Source: Diphasiastrum complanatum (Eukaryota; Streptophyta; Lycopodiopsida; Lycopodiales; Lycopodiaceae). Taken from it: a stretch of DNA of 64,000 nt. The stretch spans positions 55,676,386 through 55,740,385 of the forward strand of contig CM055099.1 of NCBI GenBank assembly GCA_029204225.1. Reading direction: 5' to 3'. The position numbers and the translations under genes were made by a program. The stretch's first letter is position 1. Each line of letters starts with the position of its first letter. Below, one piece after another: positions 14,656 through 25,161 of the stretch. Under the pieces are notes generated by a model. It searched no databases, was not told the DNA's origin, and worked only from the letters and a program-made list of their open reading frames with translations.

Positions 14656-16016
14656 TTTCCAGCGCAATTGTGAGTATTCATAAACCTGCTGCAGACTGCT
14701 GAAAGAATGGCAGTTATTTTGTTTCAAGCAACACGATCTGCACTATTCCAATGTTGAAACTAGAACAAGTTTTGTTTTGGAACTACTATCCTCCTCTGAT
14801 AGTGAATGTACCGATGTTCCTGATACTATTTGTATTTACTTGTTCAAGTATTGATTACTTGTTCATGTGCATTTTTACTTGGAAGCATATTGTTTACAAT
14901 AATATTCTGTTGGTGTTTGGCTACATAAAATGTTTTCTTTGAAAGGAAGAAGGCCCCATTGAAGGCATAGTCACAAGTCAATTCAAATGGATTCAATTGT
15001 TTTTCTGACAATTTTAATTGTCCCACTGAAAAATAAAAAATATAACCACATTTTTCTAATCAAACTTAGTTCAAGTGGAACATTGTTTTTTGAAGAAACG
15101 TTGCTTAAATTGTGAATTGAATTGGTTCAGCAGGTTTTCAATCTCATCTCATTGCCACACAAATCTAAATCACGCACACACAAATCTACGAGGAATAGGC
15201 CTGAGCTTCCTCAAAGGGTATTCACTTATAAAAGGAGGGGCATACTGTCCAAGCCTCTCAGTTTGATAGGGCATAGGCTTGACCCCTTGAAGGTCACATT
15301 GTAGTTGGAGAATTTAAAGCTCGATTCTGAACCATGAGAACAAACTTGGCCATTTTGAGTCCACTAGGCATTTAGAATGTGAATTTTAAACCTTATTCAG
15401 ACACACAATGTCTCGTGCATTTTGTGCTTCAGAAATGTACCTGTATGTCATGAAATTGAACTTTCTACAACGTAGGTTGTTATGTTTTGATGTGCAGCAT
15501 GGTATGCTAAAATCATAACAGGAATTTCAATACAGCTCATATTTTTCTGAGACTCTTTTCATAATGTTAGAAACTGTTTGAAAGCGTCGACAATCTCATA
15601 AAAGCAATCTCAAGTATAAATTTAACATTAATGTTTGTTTGCCCATCAAAAGAAAAGTAGTGGCACAGTGTAGGTCTTTTTCTTGTGTAGAAATGTTAGA
15701 ATTCTTAAGAACCAATAAATAATTCCATCCACACACATCATGAGGACTAAGACTCTGTTTAATCAACCAATCAATGCTCATTCTCGTTACTCACTCTTCT
15801 CTTCCACAATATAGAGGTGCTTGAAAAACCTTTTTTTTGAAAGAGCTATTTGTGTTTTTTTGAATGAAAACATGAAAGTTTTCAGATGATTTCAAGACTT
15901 ACACCATTTTGAGATCAGTTTTAATGTTTTGGGAGCTTTTTGCAATATTTGGAGTACTTTTCACTCCAAGGTCAAGAGTTGGTGAAAGACCAAATCCTTT
16001 CAACTTAGCTTTACAT
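14656..16016. other. Intergenic, presumed WRKY 3' region
   Basis: An AT-rich stretch with an aataaaaaat motif near 15030 that could serve in polyadenylation. No other gene or repeat was recognised. Confidence 0.4.
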
Positions 16017-16144
16017 GAAAGGCTATAATGAGAAATCTTCACATGAATTTGTAATGGGGAGACAAAGAAGTGAAGATTATGAAAGGCTATAATGAGAAAT
16101 CTACACGTAAATTTGTAATGGGGAGACAAAGAAGAGAATTAACT
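16017..16144. repeat. 64-bp tandem duplication
   Basis: Two units starting gaaaggctataatgag at 16017 and 16081, with a few substitutions in the second. Confidence 0.9.
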
Positions 16145-16759
16145 GTCACTACATAGCCAGCCATAAGATGTGTATATATGTCTATTTGAGAGATTGGAAT
16201 ATATCCAAATTCACAAATTGAATTTGAGAAGTCGATGTCAAAGCTTAGAGAAAATATACATACAATGGAAATAAGAAGCAAATAACGAATAACAAGAATT
16301 TTTTTCTTAGAATTAGCAAAATATAAAAATTAGGGATCATGATAGATAAACAAGAGTTACAAAAACATAGTTGAAATACAAAATATTACAAACAAAATGG
16401 GTTCCTTAGCTCTCCACGTTTTTTATTTCTATTAGCAATCATCTTTTACGTATCAAACTTCGAAAAACCAAAGATTTTTTTTCCATAAGAGTTTTATACA
16501 ATTCGAACTCTTCTTATGAGGCTAAAAGCATGGTTTGGTGGTACATCATGGACTGTCAAGGACATTACTTTTTTTTGGGTACAAATGCACTCAAAAAAAT
16601 GTTTATTGTTTAACATTCTAAATTGAGTTCACTAGAGATATGAAAAGACTATGACTATTTGTAACAGATTTGCAGGTGTGTAATTATAATAATTGCTTAA
16701 TAATTACTTTTGTTGTGAGACCACCTGTTGTCGACTTCTCTCTCGCTCGCTTGCAATCC

Positions 16760-16761
<2 letters not shown>

Positions 16762-16844
<83 letters not shown>
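16762..16844. repeat. (CT)n microsatellite
   Basis: About 41 uninterrupted CT units, roughly 280 bp upstream of the transposase-like gene and possibly in its leader. Confidence 0.95.
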
Positions 16845-16847
<3 letters not shown>

Positions 16848-19263
16848 GCATTCGAAAGATCTCCCGCTCTAGCTCTCTCTCTGATCACGTTCGCAGGATC
16901 TCTCAGTATTGGTCTGATATACTTCTTTCTTGTTGATTGTGCTCTTTCTGATCGTGTTGTGGCTGATCCAAGTCTTTCTTGTTGATCGTGATCTGTTTGA
17001 TCAAGCTTTTTGTTTGATCGATTAGTCTGCGTGCTAAATAGCAGACGATTCCAGCTTGGATAGTTTTTAGGGCCATAATATATATTTCACATATTCAATT
17101 CTGGAAATTCCAGCAGTTTTTCCTATAATGCATGAGACGTACACAAGTGACCCCAACATGGAACCTCATCACCGCGTCGACAAAGTTGCAATGAGGGACT
17201 ATTGGGCTGGTAAGAAACGGAAACAAAGAGTGAAAGAAATTTTTTTTAGGAGGCTTGGAGATCAACCTTTAGTAAATGACGACAAAATATTAGCGAACAC
17301 ATACACAACAATTTCAATAGGTATTCAGAGGGAGATATTCCAAGAACTACATCTGCAACCAACTTTTTGGGAGTTGTAAATATCATCTAATACTGTTGAA
17401 AGCAATCTTGTTTCTAACATTCGTAACATCCTCAATCAAATTAAGGTGCCCCACTCGGCGAATGAACTCGTCGTGAAGAGATCTTTGCTTGTGATGGTAC
17501 TAAATAAAGTTGATGACACAACGAATCTCCCTTTCGAGAATTGCAAGTGCTTTGGGTGTTCATCGTAGAAATATTGTTGCAGCCAGTTCTCGCCTTAACA
17601 TTAAGGATGACGAGGAGGTTCTGCCCTTGAGTGTCTATCAGAGACAATTGCCTAGAAGTAGCATAATCACGACTCAGGTCAAGGAACTGGTGTATGCCTT
17701 TTGGAGCTCCAAAACTCGAGTGTCCCCCAACAAAAAAGACATATGCCGACAGAGGATTGGAAGAAAGAGTGTTGCCAGGCATCCAATACATCTTCTTGAC
17801 GACACTCAGGTCCTTTTTTTTGGATTTCTGTTTTCTTGGTAATGCTGATCTTTTGCACATCTTTTGCACTGCTGAAACTGATCTTTGATTCTCCTGTTCT
17901 TTGGTTCTGTAGATACACACTCCACCTCTTGTTGTTTGGAACTGTTTTGTAGTTTTTACTCAACTGATATTTTGCTCTTTTGGACTTTTGGGACTATTGG
18001 TATTTGTAGAAGCTTATAAACAGTTATTTATTTTCTATTTGGTACTTATGAAAACTTGTGTAAGATATATTTTTGGTACTTTTGGTACTCTATATTCTTT
18101 TCAAATAACTTTTCTTTTTGCTGTTTGGACCTCATGGAACATTTTGTACTTCTGGTGTGCAGAAAGTACTGTTGTTTGTTGCTCTTTGGTGCTTTTGATA
18201 GTTTTGGTAGTTTTTAAACGTTTCTTCAATTTGTTGTTTGCAACATTTTGGTACTTTTTGATCTACTAGCATTTAGCTGTTTGGTGCTTTTGAATATTTT
18301 GGAACTTTTGGGTATTGAATGTTTGTATTGGTACTATCGGAACTTATGGTGTAAAAATTTTGATACAACAGACTACCAAAATAGGTGTTTTAATATCTCG
18401 TGTCTCATTTTCATTCTAAAATCATCCAAAGTAGTCTTCTGAGATTTATAGTGTGTACCATTTTTATTTTAGAATCTACAGCATTTGATTCTATTTTTTT
18501 TTAATTTTGTCGTATTTGCAGTTTGCACATGACTCGATTCAGACTTTTTGGTACTACTTTAGTGTTGTTACACCAATTGGTAGTATTACTCCAGTAGTCG
18601 GGTACTAATTTTGCAATTTTTGTATTATTTTGGTACTATTTTTGTGTTGGTAAAACTCTTAAATACAAAAGAATGGTACTACAATAACTTATTGTGTACC
18701 AATTCTAATCCTCCTGACTATCAAATTAGGTCTTTTATACTAAGTGTCTCAGTTTTAATTTAAAATTTACCAAATAGGTACTATTTAGACTTCTCGTGAC
18801 CATATTTTACGCATAAAACTATAAAATTAGGTACTTCTTTTTTATATTTATTTTGTTCGCAGCTCGCATACAATTTTTTGTGGTCTTTTTTGTACTATTT
18901 TCGTGTTGTTTACCTATTGGTGAAATCTAAGCTTTAGTTACTACCAATTTTACAAGATTTGTACTATTTTTGTAATGTTTACGTGTTACTGAAACTTTTG
19001 AGTAAAAAAGATTGGTACTATTTGAACCTATCGTGTAACAATTTTGATCCTCCAAACTACTAATTAAGGTTCTTGTACTTTCTGCATGTTTAGTACTTTG
19101 GCACTGTAAGATGATTTGGTACTTTGGTACTACATGTATATGATGTTACCTACAGGTACTTTCTACCTCCTGGTACTACCTGTGTATGATACTTTGGTAC
19201 TACCTGTATATGATGCTTTGGTATTACTTGTTGGTACTTTCTATTTATAACACGATAAGATCA

Positions 19264-19374
19264 ACGGTAATGACTCAAGTTTACTTTGAAGATGTTAACA
19301 ATGACTTTAATGCAAAAGGAATTTTTAAGAAGTTTCGAGCAAACCAACACTGTATTGAGCTGCACCAATGTCGG
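19264..19374 (+). repeat. Exon-like block, copy 1
   Basis: Encodes TQVYFEDVNNDFNAKGIFKK and then an FRANQHCIELHQC segment without a stop. It belongs to a set of five blocks sharing the reading frame. Confidence 0.75.
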
Positions 19375-19990
19375 CGGGTACTAATTTTACAAATTTTGTA
19401 CTGTTTTGGTACTATTTTTGTGTGGTAAAACTCTTTAATATGAAAGATTTGTACTACAAGAACTTATCGTGAACCAATTGTGATCCTACTGACTACCAAA
19501 TTAGGTCTTTTATATAAAGTGTCTTAGTTTTATTTTAAAATATACCAAATAGGTACTATTTAGACTTCTCGTGACCACATTTTACGCATAAAACTACAAA
19601 AATTAGGTATTTTTTTTTTATAATATTTTGTGGTGTTCTTGGTACTATTTTAGTGTTGTTTACCAATTGGTGGAATCTAAGCTTTAGTTACTATCAATTT
19701 TACAAGATTTGTACTATTTTTGTAATGTTTACGTGTTCCTGAAACTTTTGAGTACAAAAATTGGTACTATTTGAACCTATCATATAACAATTTTGATCCT
19801 CCAGACTACCAATTAGAGTTCTTGTACTTTCTGCATGTTTAGTACTTTGGTACTGTAAGATGCTTTGGTACTATGGTACTACCTGCAGGTACTTTCTACC
19901 TTCCTGGTGCTACCTGTGTATGATATTTTGGTACTACGTGTTGGTACTTTCTACTTGTAACACGATAAAACTTCTTGAATATAGATCAAT

Positions 19991-20109
19991 GGTAATGAGA
20001 ATACTCCTCAAGTTCACTTTGAAGATGTTAACAATGACTTTAATGCAGAAGGAATCTTTAAGAAGTTTCAAGTGAACCAACACTGTATTGAGCTGCTGCA
20101 CCAGTGTCG
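19991..20109 (+). repeat. Exon-like block, copy 2
   Basis: Encodes NENTPQVHFEDVNNDFNAEG and then IFKKFQVNQHCIELLHQC, with one extra Leu codon that keeps frame. It is preceded by a cttcttgaatatag string that would serve as a splice acceptor. Confidence 0.75.
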
Positions 20110-20787
20110 GGTACTAATTTTACAAATTTTATACTATTTTGGTACTATTTTTGTGTTAGTAAAACTCTTGAATACAAAATAATGGTACTACAATAACTTA
20201 TCGTGTACCAAATCTGATCCTCCTGACTACCAAATTAGGTTCTTTAATATTAAGTGTCTCATTTTTATTTTAAAATCTACCAAATAGGTCCTATTTAGAC
20301 TTCTCGTGACCATATTTTACGCATACAACTATAAAATTATATACTTTTTTCTTTATATTTATTTGTGTTCGCAGCTCGCATACAATCCTTTGTGGTCTTT
20401 TTTTGTATTATTTTAGTGTTGTTTACCAATTGGTGGAATCTAAGGTTTAGTTACTACTAGTTTTACAGGATTTGTACTATTTTTGTAATGTTTATGTTTT
20501 TCTGAAACTTTTGAGTACCAAATATTGGTACTATTTGAACCTATCGTGTAACAATTTTCATCCTCCAGACTACCAATTAAGATTTATGTACTTTTTGCAT
20601 GTTTAGTACTTTGGGATACTATCAGATGCTTTGGTACTACCTGTATATGATGCTTTGGTACTATCTACATGTACTTTCTACCTTCCTGCTACTACATGTG
20701 TATGTACTACATGTATATGATGCTTTGGTACTACCTGTTGGTACTTTCTACTTGTAACACGATAAGACTTCTTGAATATAGATCAGT

Positions 20788-20900
20788 GGTAATGAGAATA
20801 CTCAAGTTGACTTTGAAGATGCTAATAATGGCTTTGATGCAGAAGGAATCTTTAAGAAGTTTCGAGTTGACCAATACTGTATTGAGCTGCACCAGTAATG
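20788..20900 (+). repeat. Exon-like block, copy 3
   Basis: Encodes NENTQVDFEDANNGFDAEG and then IFKKFRVDQYCIELHQ. It lost one codon relative to copy 2 and meets a stop just after the block. Confidence 0.75.
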
Positions 20901-22509
20901 ACGGGTACTAATTTTACAAATTTGTACTATTTTGGTACTAAAACTCTTTAATATGAAAGATTCGTACTACAAGAACTTATTGTGAATCGATTCTGATCCT
21001 ACTGACTACCAAATTAGGTCTTTTATACTAAGTGTCTCAGTTTTATTTTAAAATCTACCAAATAGGTACTATTTAGACTTCTCGTGACCATATTTTACGT
21101 ATAAAACTACAAAAATTAATTTTTTTTTTAAAAATATTTATTTGTGTTCGCAGTTTGCATACAATCCTTTGTGGTCTATTTGGTACTATTTTAGTGTTGT
21201 TTACCAATTGGTGGAATCTAAGCTTTAGTTACTACCAATTTTACAAGATTTGTACTATTTTTGTAATGTTTATGTGTTTCTGAAACTTTTGAGTACCAAA
21301 GATTGGTACTATTTGAATCTATCGTGTAACAATTTTGATCCTCCAGACTACCAATTAAGGTTCTTGTACTTTCTGCATGTTTAGTACTTTTGTACTATAA
21401 GATGCTTTGGTACTTTGGTACTACATGTATATGATGCTTTGGTACTACTTGCAGGTACTTTCTACCTTCTTGGTACTACCTATGTATGATACTCTGGTAT
21501 ATTATTATGTTCTTTTAGTAAGCTGTAAGGTTTTTAGGCCATAGGTCGAGCTGTTCCAAATATTCAGAAGGGCTCACCCAGAAGTGCAGATATCTCTTAG
21601 ATGCTTTGAGGCGTTGAAGCCTTATTTTGTCCGAAAACTGAAGGAGTGGTACACCTGTTGCTATGCGTACCATATGCAAATGATATATTTTAAGAAGGCA
21701 TTTAATTATATGAGACAAAATATGTTTGGTCATCATGGAAAGGATCATGCCTGCACATGTTCCATCTACTGCAAAATTCAGGATTCGGATATTTGCAAGG
21801 CTAACCAATCTGTTTGTCCCAGCATCAGCAATATGTGGGAATCGTTTTTATGTGGAAAGCCTCCTTATTTAGAATACCATGCAAAAAAATGCTTGTTCAG
21901 GGACTGTAGTAAATGCGGCATTTGCACATTGCCATTATGTCCCTATGAGACATCGGTGGACAGCAGACAATTGTCTGTGAAGATCTTTACAGACATTGCG
22001 TCAGGGTTTGTTGATGAGGGCGGTTCTATCAAGAAGAGAAAAGATTTGGTAGTGCAAAGAATGCGGAGAACTACTTTTGTTGACCTGGTTTCAGCACATC
22101 TAAAATCCTTCATCAAGCATAACTTTGTGTTTCGGTGGCAGTCACAACAATTTAAAGACTGCTTGTAGAAAATTTCCTTCGGATGTTGTTGTTTCAGTCA
22201 TTGACTTTGCGGAGAATTATTCGTTCAAGATGCAGAACGAGATACAATCCATGCACTGGTGGTCTAATCAGGTCACGATACCTGTGCACATAACGTATGT
22301 CAGAAACTCTACAAGTGCCCCCGAAAAGACTCTTCATTTTTATAAATCAGACGATAAGCTGCATGACACCCTATTCATACAATACTATCTACTACTGCAT
22401 GGAAATTGGTTGAAAGAGAACATGTATAATCTGAGGTGTCATTGGGTGTGGTCAGACGGTGCGGCGTTCCAATACAAACCTCGAAGGCCTTTCTTCTTCG
22501 TGGCCAGGT

Positions 22510-23330
22510 ATATTTGTTGGGGGTTCTCACTATCTATTATTATTACTCTATAGTTTTCAAATTTGTTACTTCGGATAGTACCAGAATTGGTAATGAGAAT
22601 AATCCTCAAGTTTACTTTGAAGATGTTAACAATCATTTTAATACAGAAAGAATCTTTAAAAAGTTTCGAGTAAACCAACACTGTATTGAGCTGCATCAGT
22701 GTCGACGGGTACTAATTTTACAAATTTTGTACTGTTTTGGTACTATTTTTGTGTTGGTAAAACTCTTTAATATGAAAGATTCGTACAACAAGAACTTATT
22801 GTAAACCAATTCTGATCCTACTGACTACCAAATTAGGTCTTTAATACTAAGTGTCTCAGTTTTATTTTAAAAATATACCAAATAGGTACTATTTGGACTT
22901 CTCGTGACCATATTTTACGCATAAAACTACAAAAATTAGGTTTTTTTTCTTTAATATTTATTTGTGTTCGTAGTTTGCATACAACCCTTTGTGATCTTTT
23001 TGGTACTATTTTAGTGTTGTTTACCAATTGGTGGAATCTAAGCTTTAGTTACTACCAATTTTACAAGATTTGTACTATTTTTGTAATGTTTACGTGTTCT
23101 TGAAACTTTTGAGTACCAAAGATTGGCACTATTTGAACCTATTGTGTAATAAATCTGATCCTCTAGACTACCAATTAAGGTTCCTGTACTTTCTGCATGT
23201 TTAGTACTTTTGTACTATAAGATGCTTTGGTACTATTAGATGTTTTTGTACTTTGGTACTATAAGATGCTTTGGTTCTTTGGTCCTACTTGGTGGTACTT
23301 TCTATCACTCTGGTACTTTGTTGCTATAAG
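22510..23330. repeat. GTAC-rich unit downstream of transposase exon 2
   Basis: After exon-like copy 4 the unit resumes at about 22708 with the same gggtactaatttta start and the same ordered blocks as the intronic array. So the repeat flanks exon 2 on both sides. It ends in short ggtactttggtac repeats. Confidence 0.8.
22585..22706 (+). repeat. Exon-like block, copy 4, in frame with transposase exon 2
   Basis: Separated from exon 2 by a 77-bp GT-AG intron (22508-22584). Splicing would join VA(AG|A) to IGNENNPQVYFEDVNN in frame, so this copy could be the third exon of the transposase gene. The block then reads HFNTERIFKKFRVNQHCIEL. Similarity to the C-terminal part of the transposase family is only a guess. 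Confidence 0.6.
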
Positions 23331-23659
23331 AAGCTTTTAAACAACTCTTCGACGTGTGCAGTGTGCTTTGGTAATTGTAATTGTAGCAATAGAAAAAAAT
23401 TGGTGCGAATTTTATTGCAACGTACAAAAAGACACTGAAATGTTAAATGTTGGCAAAATCCTTGAGCACCAAAGCTTTCTGAAACTCTATAGTACCAATG
23501 CTTCTTCAATTGGTACTTATCAATTTTCAATTTAGATAGTTCGGACTACCAAATTTGTTACTGTCACATATTGCCTATTTTGATACTTTTGGTACTATTT
23601 TTTCAAGAGAAACAGCAAAACCCGTAATATCAATAACATCCAAGTTTTGGAGGGAGTTT

Positions 23660-23858
23660 GAAATCACTTATGTTGTGTAACACGATAAGACTTCTTGAAT
23701 ATAGATCAGTGGTAACAAAAATACTCCTCCACTTTGAAGATGTTAATAATGATTTTAATGCAGAAGGAATCTTTAAGAAGTTTCGAGTGAATCAACACCA
23801 TATTGAGCTGAACCAGTGTGTTTCTCAGAGTATCCTGAAATATAATTATAATTTATGA
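23660..23858 (+). repeat. Exon-like block, copy 5, with a terminal extension
   Basis: Starts with the cacgataagacttcttgaatatag leader shared with copies 2 and 3. It encodes LHFEDVNNDFNAEGIFKK and then FRVNQHHIELNQC, and stays open through VSQSILKYNYNL to a stop at 23858. This ending differs from the other copies and may be the original terminal exon. Confidence 0.6.
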
Positions 23859-23878
23859 TGTGGTTTCAGCAGATTTTG

Positions 23879-24000
<122 letters not shown>

Positions 24001-24239
24001 ATAGAATTAAAGATAGTCAACATTCCCAATTCTAGGAAGGGATAGCCCATTGTTTTTTCCTTGTTGAAGGCATGATATCATAAGTGGTTCTTTGTTGGAC
24101 TTGAAACATCTACAAGGAAGGCCATGTCGTTGGGGAAGGAACGTTGTGGTGACTTTTTGGAATATGATACAATTGTATGATTCAGAAATTTTGACTAACA
24201 CTCTTCATGCTTTCTTTTTCTCATTTTTTCTCGTTTGAT

Positions 24240-25161
24240 TCATATTTGGCAATGGGTAGAACCAATAGAAAAGAAGCCAATTACTCCTAACAAACAGCTT
24301 CGATAATGGAGTTTGAGAAATGACAAAGCTATAGCAATTATTGCGTCTTCAGTGCATGACAACATAATGCTAGATCTTACATCAATTTCGAACGCGAAAG
24401 AATTATGGGAAGAATTGCAAACCAAGAATGAGACTCGATCTCGTAATCAAATCATTTTCTTAGAAGACCAATAGACTTACCTACAATGGGATGGCAAAGA
24501 CCTGACCACTTTTGTACAAAAGATAAAGGATTTGTTTATTTCTTTGCAGAATTCTGACATGGAAAATGCAATCTCAAAGGAAAAACAGCTTAGCTATTTT
24601 CTTCGAACACTACCCAGGTCATTCCACACAACTCGAACTCTGGCGAAATATTCAACAATGACACTTCAAAAGGCAATACATGGAGTCAAAGATGAAGTAG
24701 AAGCTCGTAAACACTATGACTATAATGGTGATTCCGAAAATGCTCTATTTACCCAGAAGAATAAATCTTCGAAGAAGTCTAAGTCTAAGAGGGAGTCGTC
24801 TAAGAAGAATGGAAATCGTTCAGACGAATCCAAGACAAATGATCGACAATCTAAAAAACAACAGAAAGATTCTGGTGATAGGAAGATTTGCAACAGATGC
24901 AAAAGATCAGGTCGTATAGAAGACAAGTGTTGGTTAAATCCAAAAATTGGTTGCATTCATTGTCATAAACTGGGTCATGCAGTAGTAGACTATTATCAAA
25001 ATTCTAGGGACAAAAAGGAGCAGAATCGAAGCAAACCTTTAAATTCAAATTTTGTCGAAGACAAAGCAGAATGCTCCAGAGCAGCAGAAGACAGGACGAC
25101 AAGAAACTCAACAACATATGTTTGTGCTAATCTATGTTGTTCATCAAATTCAAAAATTTGA
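24240..25161 (+). pseudogene. Ty1/copia gag fragment
   Basis: The reading frame from about 24240 has stops near 24308 and 24471, then is open from 24532. It shows the copia gag pattern (KELWEELQTK, then FLRTLPRSFH), a Lys/Ser-rich linker and two zinc-knuckle-like segments (CNRCKRSGRIEDKCW and CIHCHKLGHAVVDYY). The first has a Gly-Arg where a His is expected, and the second lacks its last Cys. Gag would package element RNA. The frame ends at an in-frame TGA at 25159 that interrupts the run into protease. Confidence 0.85.

Larger units (their letters stand above)
17930..21540. repeat. GTAC-rich tandem array, units of about 730-795 bp, in the transposase intron
   Basis: A unit starting at the gggtactaatttta segment recurs at about 18595, 19375, 20108 and 20902, giving periods near 776, 734 and 794 bp. 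Each unit has the same order: a gggtactaatt start, a ctgactaccaaattaggt block, a ttctcgtgacca block, a caattggtggaatctaa block, then a 3' zone of ggtacttt short repeats. Sequence from about 17930 to 18595 is a diverged relative. Units 1-3 end in an exon-like block (listed separately). Confidence 0.85.
17128..22507 (+). pseudogene. DDE-like transposase gene, split by a 3.7-kb repeat-filled intron and broken
   Basis: Exon 1 is about 17128-17809 and exon 2 is 21545-22507, joined in phase across GT-AG borders (DTQ|VELF). Exon 1 has TRVSPNKKD and HLLDDTQ. Exon 2 has RCFEALKPYFVRKLKE, a Cys-rich stretch (CSKCGICTLPLC), then VIDFAENY, KLHDTLFIQYY and HWVWSDGAAFQYKPRRPFF. From memory this matches an uncharacterised family in mosses, lycophytes and other plants with acidic motifs like a DDE transposase; superfamily assignment is not possible here. 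Lesions: an in-frame TAA at 17377-17379, a frameshift near 17505-17525, and a one-base frameshift near 22166 just before the DFAENY motif. A possible third exon begins at 22585. It is almost certainly not translated full-length. An alternative is sequence error, but three independent lesions make this unlikely. Confidence 0.7.

Noticed and set aside
17441-17963. Minus-strand ORFs of 159 and 94 codons
   Set aside because: They lie opposite transposase exon 1, show no domain and read through its splice donor. They are antisense shadows.
17930-23330. Centromeric satellite or CRISPR-like array
   Set aside because: Units are few, long, unequal and contain exon-like blocks, and they are bound to one gene. 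There are no short repeats with unique spacers.
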